A program made the position numbers and the translations under genes. From DATKYQ01 sp964640665 (GTDB taxonomy: Bacteria; Myxococcota; B64-G9), in contig CAZXHT010000023.1 of the NCBI GenBank assembly GCA_964640665.1, positions 3,716-67,715 on the forward strand: 64,000 nucleotides of DNA, read 5' to 3'. How positions within the stretch are numbered: position 1 is the first letter of the stretch; every line of letters starts with the position of its first letter. This document shows, one piece after another, positions 17,375-25,029 of the stretch. The notes under the pieces were generated by a model. That model did no database searches and had not been told where the DNA came from. It saw only the letters and a program-made list of their open reading frames with translations.

Positions 17375-17831
17375 ATGAGAAACATTCTTTTGTTGCTCTT
17401 GCTGGGCACTTTAACGGCCGGTTACAACTGCAACCGGAACACAGACAAGGAGCNNNNNNNNNNTATGCACTGCCAAGATTGTCTTCAGTCAGGGAAACGT
17501 GCGCGTCAAGAAATCGGGCTCGATGGAGTGGCTGCCGGCCAGGCGCGACATGCAGCTATCCATCGACGACAAGGTGCGCACCATGCGTGACAGCTTTGCC
17601 AACATTGAATTCGAAAGCGGCGGCCTGCTGCGGGTGGGTCCCGAGAGCCTGGTGGTTGTAACCGATCTGCGTCTCGAGCCCATCGACCAGGCTCGCCGTT
17701 ATACTTTTACCCTGATGGAAGGCAAGGTGGAGGCCGAGCTCAACGCCCTCGAGAAGGGCGCCTCCGAGTTCAAGATCAGGACGTCTTCGGCGGAGACGAT
17801 CCTGCTGCACCGTGAGGTGGCTTTCCAGTGA
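17375..17831 (+). CDS. FecR-domain envelope protein, interrupted by assembly gap
   Basis: The ATG at 17375 opens a signal-like segment (MRNILLLLLLGTLTAGYNC). After about 26 codons the sequence enters ten Ns. On the far side, a frame reads TAKIVFSQGNVRVKKSG and then SIDDKVRTMRDSFANIEFES, a FecR domain, the beta-rich sensor/adaptor fold. The frames on each side differ, but the gap length is arbitrary, so one gene is the simplest reading. It overlaps the next gene as GTGA. The protein is probably secreted. A much larger FecR lipoprotein sits at 49590. Confidence 0.65.
17454..17463. other. Scaffold gap (10 Ns)
   Basis: Ten undetermined bases join two contigs inside the FecR gene. The true length is unknown, so coordinates downstream are nominal. 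Confidence 0.99.
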
Positions 17832-18805
17832 AACGCGACGGGACGACAATCGCTCTGGCATCGCTTGCCGCTTTCGCCATCCTGGTTTGGAACCCTGGCA
17901 GCGGTCCGCAGGCGGCAGGCGATAATTTAGAACTGCCTGCGAAGATCAGGCTCATGCAGGGACAGACACTGGAAGAAATCGCCGGGAAATTCTTCGGCGA
18001 TCCCTCTGTTGCCGCCGAAATCCGCGCCTTGAACTCGATTCCCACAGGCATGCAACCCGACCCGGGTGTCGAGATCCACCTGCCGGGCCCGGAGCGCGAG
18101 CGGGTATTGACCGCCTTGCGTGTGGCCACTCAGGCCCTGGCCCAGGCGCAGGCCGACGGCGCTTTGGAGTTCGCCCCGCAGAACTACAAGTCGGCCGCGG
18201 ATAGCCTGAACCGGGCCAAGCAGGCGCTCGCGCGCGCCGCCTACGCCGAGTGCCGCGGGCTGGCCGACGAGACCTGGGCCTTGGCCCGCCAGGCCCGCAA
18301 GGCGAGCCTCGTCCGGCGCCCCAAGAAGAACCGCTTCGAGGTGTCGGTAGATCACAAGGGCGCCACCCGGGTGGCGGTGCTTTCGGGAGACGGGGTCAAG
18401 GTCACCGCCGGCAAGAAGAGCACGACTGTCAAGCAGGGGCATGCAGTCCGTGTGGAAGCCGGACGGCCTCCTTCGGGTTCGTACCCCTTGCTTGCTCCGC
18501 CGGCTCAGCTTCTGCCGGTCGAGGGTTCCATCCTGGTTACGGCCGCAATCTATTTCAACTGGAAGCATGTCGCGGGAGCGACCAGATATGTAATCCTGAT
18601 CGCGGGCGACCCCCACGGGCAGCAGGCGATTCGCCAGATGACGACCGGGAATACTTCCCTGCTTTTCAGATCCAGCCTGCCCGATGGGCCGTACTACTGG
18701 TTCCTGAGGACGGTCGACGCGCGCGGGCTGGTCGGCCGGGCATCGTCTGCGAGAAAGTTCATCCTGCGGGCCTCTCGGGACGGAGACGCGGGCACGGGAG
18801 ATTGA
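17828..18805 (+). CDS. LysM-like/FecR-like envelope protein
   Basis: Starts at GTG 17828, overlapping the FecR stop. The 325 residues comprise a signal or anchor segment (TIALASLAAFAILVW), a LysM-like peptidoglycan-binding motif (LMQGQTLEEIAGKFFGDPSV ... RALNSIPTGMQ), an Ala-rich helical stretch, a short FecR-like beta segment (TRVAVLSGDGVKVTAGKKST), and a C-terminal Fn3-like domain (YFNWKHVAGATRYVILIAGD). This suggests a periplasmic, wall-associated sensor or scaffold. It lies just upstream of a receiver protein and an HD-GYP enzyme, which suggests input to signalling. The exact role is unknown. Confidence 0.65.
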   Translation: MKRDGTTIALASLAAFAILVWNPGSGPQAAGDNLELPAKIRLMQGQTLEEIAGKFFGDPSVAAEIRALNSIPTGMQPDPGVEIHLPGPERERVLTALRVATQALAQAQADGALEFAPQNYKSAADSLNRAKQALARAAYAECRGLADETWALARQARKASLVRRPKKNRFEVSVDHKGATRVAVLSGDGVKVTAGKKSTTVKQGHAVRVEAGRPPSGSYPLLAPPAQLLPVEGSILVTAAIYFNWKHVAGATRYVILIAGDPHGQQAIRQMTTGNTSLLFRSSLPDGPYYWFLRTVDARGLVGRASSARKFILRASRDGDAGTGD

Positions 18806-18808
18806 CAA

Positions 18809-19192
18809 TTGGACGTGACCACCCTGGTTTGTGACGACGACTCTTCCTACCGCGCGATTGTGCGTGACATCCTCGAGGGCAAGGGTGTCCGGGTAATCGA
18901 GGCCAGCGACGGGCAGGAAGCACTGTCCATCTTCATGAAAGACAAGATCGACCTGGTGGTTACCGACTTTCTGATGCCCAAGCTGGATGGCTTGCAAATG
19001 ATCCGCAACATTCGCATGACCGGCGAGCGAGGCTCCGTCCCCATCGTCCTGATGTCGGCCATCTCCAAGTCGCACATGCTGGCTGATTCACCCGAGTGGG
19101 GCCCGGATCACTACATCAACAAGCCGTTCAAACCCAAGAAGATGGCCAAGCTCCTCGACAGTGTACTGAGCAATCTGCATGAGCGGCGATGA
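18809..19192 (+). CDS. Single-domain response regulator
   Basis: A 127-residue CheY-like receiver with no output domain. The acidic pocket is CDDD at residues 8-11, the phospho-acceptor is Asp53 in VVTDFLMP, Ser83 fills the Ser/Thr position in LMSAIS, and Lys105 is in INKPFKP. The start is TTG 18809 (LDVTTLVCDDD). It overlaps the HD-GYP gene by 4 bases (ATGA), so it probably delivers a phosphorylation signal to that protein or competes for its kinase. No histidine kinase is encoded nearby. Confidence 0.9.
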   Translation: MDVTTLVCDDDSSYRAIVRDILEGKGVRVIEASDGQEALSIFMKDKIDLVVTDFLMPKLDGLQMIRNIRMTGERGSVPIVLMSAISKSHMLADSPEWGPDHYINKPFKPKKMAKLLDSVLSNLHERR

Positions 19193-20973
19193 AGCTTTTT
19201 CGCAGCATAACCCTGATGTTGCTGTTTCTGACCACCGTTCCAATCACGGTGGTCGGCTTCATCCTGATTGATTCCAGCGTTGACACTCTGAAGACGCTGA
19301 CATGGGAACTGCAACAGGAACGGGCAGACCACGCCGGCCGGGCGGGCGAAGCGTTTTTCGACAACGTCATCTCCGATCTCGACCTGCTGCTGTCCAATTT
19401 CTCTGTCGCCAACATGAACCTTCTCCAGCGGCAGGAACTTTTGTCCTTCATCCTCCAGAAACGGCCCGAGGTCAACATCATCGCCTTCTACGACGAGCGG
19501 GGCAGGGCCTTGCACAACCTGCTGGCCTTCGACTCGCGGCGCATCCTACCCAGTGAGCTCGCCGATCACCAGGCCAGGATCGCCTCCGTCATGGCAGCCG
19601 GCAAGCCGGACTCGATCGACTTCTCGGCGCCCTACGACATCCGGCGCCGGGCACGTCCCGAGCTGTCCATCGAGGCCCGCAGCGAGACGGCCGTGGCCAT
19701 GACCGTCAAGCTCAACGCCGGCGACGCGGCATACCTGGGCATGGAGATCTCCTTAACCCCCTTGCAGGCAATCATCGGCAGACTGCGCGTGGGAGCCCGG
19801 GGCAACGTGCTGCTGATAGACGCCAACGGTTTCCTGGTAGCCGACAAGGCCGGCGCGGCAAGAGGGGCCGCCACCGAACGAATCGAGAAGTCGAGGCAGC
19901 TTTCCTCCTTACTGGCCGGCATCCTGGCTCCCCGCGGCGCCGACAACGTGCCGGCGCCGCGGGTTGCCGGCGTGCGCCCCGTTCGGATGGGAGATGACCG
20001 GGAGGTGCTGGCGGCCTATTCGCCGCTGGCCCGCCCGCCATGGCTGATGGTCTCTGTAGAGCCGCTTGACGAAGCCTATGTCGCCACGCGCAAGATGACC
20101 TGGCAGGTAGTCAGCGTCGTGCTGGTCAGTCTGGCGCTGGCGCTCGGTCTGGGCGTCCTGTTTGCCTTCGGCATCACACGGCCGGTCGGAAAATGCGTCT
20201 CCGGCGCCCTGCAGATTGCACGCGGCAATTTCGGAACGACCCTGGACGTCAAGACCAGGAACGAGATCGGAGAGCTGGCGCACACTTTCAACTACATGTC
20301 CCGGCAACTCCTCTTCTACGACCGCGAGAACAAAGACCTGGTGACCACCCTCCAGCACGGTTACCTGGAGACCATCCGCGCCTTGGCCAACTCGATAGAT
20401 GCCAAGGACCCTTACACCCGCGGCCATTCCATGCGTGTGACCAGCATGGCGCTGGTGCTCGGCCGCAAGCTCGACCTCGACGAGGAGCAAATGCGCTACC
20501 TGCGCTTCGGCGGCATCTTGCACGATATCGGCAAGATTGGAATCAGCGAGGAAATTTTGGCCAAGAAGGGCCGCTTGACAGAAGAAGAAATGAGTGTAGT
20601 ACGCAACCATCCCGTGCTGGGCGAGAAGATAATAGAACCGATCGATTTTCTGGCGCCCGTCAGGGAACTGGTTCTGCACCACCACGAGTGGTTTGACGGC
20701 AGCGGATACCCGACCGGGCTCAAGGGCGAGCAGATCCCCCTCGGCGCCAGGATCATCAACGCCGCCGACACCTACGACGCCGTCACATCGGAGAGACCTT
20801 ACCAGAAGGCGGTCGATAACCACGAGGCCATCGAGATCCTCAAGCGCTTGCGCGGACGCCAGATCGACCCGAGCATTTGTGACACCTTGATAGCCATTAT
20901 CGAAGAGCGCATCGCCGAAGGCGAGTTGAAACCCAGCGAGTGGGAAGACGAGTATACCGATCCGACCTACTGA
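19189..20973 (+). CDS. Membrane HD-GYP c-di-GMP phosphodiesterase
   Basis: A 594-residue transmembrane sensor. It has a TM helix at 8-28, a periplasmic dCache-like domain to about residue 300, a second TM helix, a HAMP linker (RGNFGTTLDVKTRNEIGELA) and a C-terminal HD-GYP domain. Catalytic motifs are intact: HDIGKIG near residue 445 and the GYP motif in DGSGYPTGLKGEQIP near 505. It should degrade c-di-GMP in response to a periplasmic signal. It is last in the FecR/LysM/receiver operon, directly followed by a strong terminator. It matters for the candidate c-di-GMP leader at 45319-45401. Confidence 0.93.
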   Translation: MKLFRSITLMLLFLTTVPITVVGFILIDSSVDTLKTLTWELQQERADHAGRAGEAFFDNVISDLDLLLSNFSVANMNLLQRQELLSFILQKRPEVNIIAFYDERGRALHNLLAFDSRRILPSELADHQARIASVMAAGKPDSIDFSAPYDIRRRARPELSIEARSETAVAMTVKLNAGDAAYLGMEISLTPLQAIIGRLRVGARGNVLLIDANGFLVADKAGAARGAATERIEKSRQLSSLLAGILAPRGADNVPAPRVAGVRPVRMGDDREVLAAYSPLARPPWLMVSVEPLDEAYVATRKMTWQVVSVVLVSLALALGLGVLFAFGITRPVGKCVSGALQIARGNFGTTLDVKTRNEIGELAHTFNYMSRQLLFYDRENKDLVTTLQHGYLETIRALANSIDAKDPYTRGHSMRVTSMALVLGRKLDLDEEQMRYLRFGGILHDIGKIGISEEILAKKGRLTEEEMSVVRNHPVLGEKIIEPIDFLAPVRELVLHHHEWFDGSGYPTGLKGEQIPLGARIINAADTYDAVTSERPYQKAVDNHEAIEILKRLRGRQIDPSICDTLIAIIEERIAEGELKPSEWEDEYTDPTY

Positions 20974-20976
20974 CCG

Positions 20977-21020
20977 AGACCTTCGAAAAAGCCCGGCGAG
21001 CCGGGCCTTTTCGAAGGTCT
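20977..21020. terminator. Bidirectional hairpin terminator
   Basis: A 20-base arm (AGACCTTCGAAAAAGCCCGG) pairs with 21001-21020 around a CGAG loop, with one A/C mismatch. The A-run in one arm gives T-rich ends on both strands. It sits 4 bases after the HD-GYP stop and 14 bases before the rpsI stop, so it should end both convergent transcripts. Confidence 0.9.
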
Positions 21021-21033
21021 GTATTTGCGGATC

Positions 21034-21429
21034 TTAGCGCTTCGAATACTGGAAGCGTTTGCGCGCGCCGGGCTGCCCGTACTTCTTGCGTTCCTTGACC
21101 CGCGAGTCGCGGGTGACCAGGCCGACTTTTTTCAGTATCGGCCTGAATTGCGGATTGATCTTCATCAGGGCACGCGTGATGCCGTGCCGAATGGCGCCGG
21201 ACTGACCAGCCAAGCCGCCGCCCGAGACGTTGACATTGACGTCGTACTTGTCGCGGGTCTCGGTAAGGTCGAATGGCTCGTGAAGCACCATCTTGAGCGT
21301 CTCGCGACCGAAGTATTGGTCGAGCGTGCGCTTGTTGACGGTGACCACCCCGTTGCCCGGCTTCAACCACACCCGGGCGACGGCCGACTTTCTCCTGCCC
21401 GTGGCATACCACTGCTGAACTTCGCTCAT
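21034..21429 (-). CDS. rpsI: 30S ribosomal protein S9
   Basis: Small-subunit protein whose C-terminal tail reaches the P-site tRNA. The 131 residues start MSEVQQWYATGRRKSAVARV and end in the conserved basic tail KRFQYSKR. Internal VSGGGLAGQSGAIRHGITRA is typical. Its ATG overlaps the rplM stop by 4 bases, the usual rplM-rpsI arrangement. Confidence 0.98.
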   Translation of the reverse strand: MSEVQQWYATGRRKSAVARVWLKPGNGVVTVNKRTLDQYFGRETLKMVLHEPFDLTETRDKYDVNVNVSGGGLAGQSGAIRHGITRALMKINPQFRPILKKVGLVTRDSRVKERKKYGQPGARKRFQYSKR

Positions 21430-21869
21430 TGTCCGATCCCTTCAAGCACGATCTTCTCGGGCTTCTGTGCCTGGTGCGGATGCTCAGGCCCGGTGTAGAT
21501 CTTGAGTTTGCGGATCATGGAGTACCCCAGGGGGCCCTTGGGCAACATGCCCTTGACGGCGCGCCTGATCAACTCGGTGGGATGCCTCCTCTGCATGGTC
21601 TGCGCGTTGCGCTCATGGAGGCCGCCGGGGTAACCGGAGTAGTTGTAGTATCTCTTCTTTTCCATCTTCTTCCCGGTAAGCCGTACCTTTTCGGCATTGA
21701 CGACGACAACGAAATCGCCCGTGTCGACGTGCGGCGTGAACCTGGGGGTGTGTTTGCCGCGCAGGATGGCGGCAACCTGGCTGGCGATCCGGCCAAGGAT
21801 ACCGTCCGCGGCATCCACCAGCAACCAGCGCCGCTCGAGATCTTCCTTCTTCACATGCGAAGTCTTCAT
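21426..21869 (-). CDS. rplM: 50S ribosomal protein L13
   Basis: Early-assembling large-subunit protein of 147 residues. Recognisable segments are RRWLLVDAADGILGRIASQV, TGDFVVVVNAEKVRLTGKK and AVKGMLPKGPLGYSMIRKLK. ATG 21869 was chosen over the adjacent GTG, with AAGGAA upstream. A sigma-70 promoter and a short hairpin leader precede it. In E. coli L13 represses its own operon through the mRNA leader; the hairpin here might serve the same purpose. Confidence 0.97.
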   Translation of the reverse strand: MKTSHVKKEDLERRWLLVDAADGILGRIASQVAAILRGKHTPRFTPHVDTGDFVVVVNAEKVRLTGKKMEKKRYYNYSGYPGGLHERNAQTMQRRHPTELIRRAVKGMLPKGPLGYSMIRKLKIYTGPEHPHQAQKPEKIVLEGIGQ

Positions 21870-21899
21870 CACCGATTCCTTCCCGATTCTTTCTTATGG

Positions 21900-21918
21900 T
21901 CCCGGTAAGCGCCCGGGA
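21900..21918 (-). promoter_or_regulatory. Hairpin in the rplM leader
   Basis: TCCCGG (21900-21905) pairs with CCGGGA (21913-21918) around a 7-base loop, at the very start of the predicted rplM transcript. It may be an autoregulatory L13 site or simply a 5-prime stabilising stem. The stem is short. Confidence 0.35.
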
Positions 21919-21924
21919 ACGCTC

Positions 21925-21953
21925 TTATTAGGCGAAGCCACCAGGAATGTCAA
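21925..21953 (-). promoter_or_regulatory. Sigma-70 promoter of rplM-rpsI
   Basis: On the minus strand: consensus TTGACA (21953-21948), a 17-base spacer, and TAATAA (21930-21925). The predicted start near 21918 gives a leader of about 48 bases before the rplM ATG. Confidence 0.65.
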
Positions 21954-22021
21954 GGAGTTTTGCAAAAAAACACGGCACTTGCCCACAACAAGCCGGTAGG
22001 CGGGAAGGAAGCCAGAGCCGG

Positions 22022-22234
22022 CTACTTTTCCTCTTTTTTCTTCTCATACAGCGCGCGGGCCTTGGTGGCGCCCATGCACTTGCCGATCTCGTCGGTGGAT
22101 GTTTCCTTGTAGCACACCAATAATCCATCGCACTGCGAGTCGCGTTCGCAGGCTTCCCCCTCTTTCTTGGACGACACACAGCCGGAAAACAACAGCATGC
22201 ATAACCCCGCCACAACCAAATTGACTATATTCAT
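22022..22234 (-). CDS. Small cysteine-containing lipoprotein
   Basis: A 70-residue product. ATG 22234 has GGAGGGGGAGA directly upstream and begins MNIVNLVVAGLCMLLFSGC, a clear lipoprotein signal. The mature 50 residues contain a short cysteine pattern (GEACERDSQCDGLLVCY ... GKC) like the Dickkopf-type cysteine motifs common in myxobacterial secreted proteins, then a Lys/Glu tail. No function can be assigned. Confidence 0.65.
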   Translation of the reverse strand: MNIVNLVVAGLCMLLFSGCVSSKKEGEACERDSQCDGLLVCYKETSTDEIGKCMGATKARALYEKKKEEK

Positions 22235-22303
22235 TCTCCCCCTCCTTGAAAAGAACACCGCCTATGAGAACTGTCTCCCGTTCAACCGGGTTTTGTCAAG
22301 ACG

Positions 22304-24271
22304 TCACTCCGGATCGCAGACGCCGTCGCAGGTTTGCTCTATCCGGCCGTCCGGGCGCAGGAAGAGATCTATCTGCCGAATGACCGCGGGCAACTCCCTG
22401 ACGTGCGAGTGTACTCCGCTGTCTTCGTCGGCCGGGCGGGCTTCGGGGGGCGGGGGGGAGGCTCCCAGGTCGAACTCGACCAGGCCCGAGCCGTCCAGGG
22501 GATAATCTGCTTCGTCCAAGCCGGGAACCTGCGCCGGGGTGGGCCGCATCAACTTCAGACCCAACGCCCTGGCATGATACCAGGTAGCCAGGTTCGGCAC
22601 CTGGGTATCGTTGAGCCCCATGTGCATCAACACCCTGCGTGCGGCCGGCCCTCCCGGATAGGTGTCTGCGAGCACGTGCGGCGCGTAGGTTATCGGATCT
22701 ATCCTGTCGAAGGTCGTCTGGGTCAGGGCCATGAATTTCTGCGTGTCCAGGGGGTCCGGCAGATACATGTTTATGAATTCCAAGAACGAGGCGAAGGGCA
22801 GCGCGCGGAACATCATCAGTGTCAAGGACGCTCCGCCCACGCCCAGCACGGCCCGATCGATTTGTGGAGACAGTGCCAGGTAGGTGCCCCCCAGGATGTG
22901 GCCCTGGGAGTTGCCGTAAAAATACAACTGGTCCGGGTCGTACAGCGGTCTCCCGTCTACCTGGATCTCGGGCCGCTCGAGCAGCGGACCTTGCACCGCG
23001 TAGGCCAGCGCGATGAAGTTGGCCATAGCCTGGTGAAGGCGATCTGTGAAATCCGCGATCTCCGAAGGGCGCGAGGCGATGGCATCGATCACCAAAAACA
23101 CGTCCGGGCGTGACATACCCCACCAGTCGGCCGCCACGTAGACGAATCCGTTGGTTTCAAGCGTGTCCTCGATATGACCCAGCTCAGACTCGCCGTCGCG
23201 CTCGCCGAAAAAGCCGTGACCGTACTGCATCACCCGAGCCGGCGGGTCGCCGGGCGTACGCGCGGCCAGGCTGCGCGGGATCAACATGGTGAAAGGCACC
23301 TGCGCCATCCCGTTCTGGGCCACCCGGCCCGTGGTGTCGCGAAAAAGACGCGCCCCGGGGTCGGCGTCTTCCAGGTACAACGGAACCGAAAGCTCGCCGT
23401 CCACCCGGCGGAAAATCTTCTCGTCGACGTCGTCGGTGACTTCGGTAATCGAGATCTCGGGAGTGTGCGATCTGAAATACTCGATTACCATCTGGCGCAC
23501 TGCCAGCATGTCACCGGTGACATTCTCCTCGCTCTCGGTCGTGAAATCCCAGGCCAACTGCAAGCTGTCGCGTGAAACCCCGAAGCTTTCGATCAGCGGA
23601 AAGATCCCGCTCTCGTAACGTTCGGCCAGCGGCCCCAGGATCGGGTCTCCCTTGGTCAAACCGTCGCGGATGCGCCGGAAACCCTCGGGCGCGGAAAGCG
23701 GGCCGCCGTCCGGGCCGGCCAAATCATGGATGGCCACTATATAGCGCCTCTGGTTTTCGAGCCGCACCAAAGGCCGGATGAGCAATGCGCGGCGATCGTC
23801 TGTCTCGGCCATGGGATCGAGTTCTGCAAAGTGCAAAACGGGCTCGCCCGTCTCGGCGTCCAGCAACAGGGTGGGGCTGGCGGGTAAGAGCGAAGCGAAA
23901 ACGTCGCCGGTGTGAAAAACCAGATTGGCGGAATCCACGCCGGCCGGGAAAACCGCCAGGATCGGGCCGGCGATGGAGAAACCGTCCGTCGGGTACACGC
24001 TGGTCGGATCGGCCGTAAGGTGATCGGCCGGGGTGTAGATCGTCGCCTGCTCACTCAGGCGAACTCGCGATCCGGAAGGCAAAGACGCATCCGCGACCAG
24101 GAAATAATCGGACGGATACGGCAGCAGGCAGTCCGCGTACGGCGCCAGCGGATTGCAGCCCGTCGGCACCTTGTAGGGATTGAGTTCACCGCCGTCCGAA
24201 CCGCAGCCCGTAAGGCAAGCGATCAGCACCAGTGCGCACCAACGCGCCTTGCCCTCAATCGGCAAACGCAT
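22304..24271 (-). CDS. Lipase-like alpha/beta-hydrolase lipoprotein
   Basis: A 655-residue exported lipoprotein (lipobox LTGC) resembling bacterial virulence-factor lipases. The first half is a beta-rich region with FPAGVDSANLVFHTGDVFAS. The second half is an alpha/beta hydrolase with an oxyanion-type stretch (QYGHGFFGERDG), nucleophile motif GNSQG near residue 453, a likely Asp in MGLNDTQVP and a likely His in SGVHSHVRE. It may cleave lipids or esters at the cell surface. It starts inside the end of truA (17-base overlap) with GGAGGACTACCGGA upstream. The substrate is unknown. Confidence 0.72.
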   Translation of the reverse strand: MRLPIEGKARWCALVLIACLTGCGSDGGELNPYKVPTGCNPLAPYADCLLPYPSDYFLVADASLPSGSRVRLSEQATIYTPADHLTADPTSVYPTDGFSIAGPILAVFPAGVDSANLVFHTGDVFASLLPASPTLLLDAETGEPVLHFAELDPMAETDDRRALLIRPLVRLENQRRYIVAIHDLAGPDGGPLSAPEGFRRIRDGLTKGDPILGPLAERYESGIFPLIESFGVSRDSLQLAWDFTTESEENVTGDMLAVRQMVIEYFRSHTPEISITEVTDDVDEKIFRRVDGELSVPLYLEDADPGARLFRDTTGRVAQNGMAQVPFTMLIPRSLAARTPGDPPARVMQYGHGFFGERDGESELGHIEDTLETNGFVYVAADWWGMSRPDVFLVIDAIASRPSEIADFTDRLHQAMANFIALAYAVQGPLLERPEIQVDGRPLYDPDQLYFYGNSQGHILGGTYLALSPQIDRAVLGVGGASLTLMMFRALPFASFLEFINMYLPDPLDTQKFMALTQTTFDRIDPITYAPHVLADTYPGGPAARRVLMHMGLNDTQVPNLATWYHARALGLKLMRPTPAQVPGLDEADYPLDGSGLVEFDLGASPPPPEARPADEDSGVHSHVRELPAVIRQIDLFLRPDGRIEQTCDGVCDPE

Positions 24272-25025
24272 TCCGGTAGTCCTCCTGGTCGTAATATACC
24301 ATCATCTGGCACAAACCTCGCGCTAAAGCGGTCTTTCCAGCGCGGGTGCGATCGCGGCCTTCCAGAATCTCTCGCATCTTGTCTGGCGGCCAGCGTCGCC
24401 TGCCGATCTCGACGCAAGTGCCGACGATGTTGCGCACCATCTGTTTGAGAAAACCGCCCCCGAAAACGTCCAAAATAAGCGCCGGCGGCCGGCTGCGCCA
24501 GACGATGCGATCTATCGTGCGCACGGCGCTGCGCGCCTCGCAATCGGCGGCCCTGAAGGCAGAAAAGTCGTGCCTACCCTCCAGGCAGGTGACGGCGTCC
24601 TGCATGGCCGCGACGTCCAGGGGGATCTTGATGTGCCAGCGAAAGCGTCGTTCGAGCACCGGGCGCACCCTGTGGTTGTGAATCGTGTAACGATAGTGCT
24701 TGCCGACCGCGTCGCGGCTGGGGTCGAACCCCTCGGGCGCGGCGCCGGCCTCGATCACCGAGATGTCCTCGGGCAGCAGGCTGTTCAATCCCTCGCGGAT
24801 AACCTCGGGTGCGTGCCGTGACTCGTTGACAAGGGTTGCCACCTGGCCCCGGGCGTGAACGCCGGCGTCGGTGCGCCCGGCGGCGATCACCAGGGTCTCA
24901 AGACCGGTCATCTTCAGGAAGGCCTGCTCCAGTTCGCCCTGGATCGTCGCTTGTCCCGGCTGGATCTGCCAGCCGTGGTAGCGGGTTCCATCGTAGGCCA
25001 GGCTGAGACGGACTTTCCCGGACAA
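24255..25025 (-). CDS. truA: tRNA pseudouridine(38-40) synthase TruA
   Basis: Converts uridines 38-40 of tRNA anticodon arms to pseudouridine. The 256 residues include AAGRTDAGVHARGQVA with the catalytic Asp53, the N-terminal SLAYDGTRYHGWQ and the C-terminal GGGFLKQMVRNIVGT. The best start is TTG at 25025 (LSGKVRLSLAYDG), 4 bases after the upstream stop, so translation is probably coupled. It is sandwiched between two envelope genes. Confidence 0.93.
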   Translation of the reverse strand: MSGKVRLSLAYDGTRYHGWQIQPGQATIQGELEQAFLKMTGLETLVIAAGRTDAGVHARGQVATLVNESRHAPEVIREGLNSLLPEDISVIEAGAAPEGFDPSRDAVGKHYRYTIHNHRVRPVLERRFRWHIKIPLDVAAMQDAVTCLEGRHDFSAFRAADCEARSAVRTIDRIVWRSRPPALILDVFGGGFLKQMVRNIVGTCVEIGRRRWPPDKMREILEGRDRTRAGKTALARGLCQMMVYYDQEDYRNAFAD

Positions 25026-25029
25026 GCGC

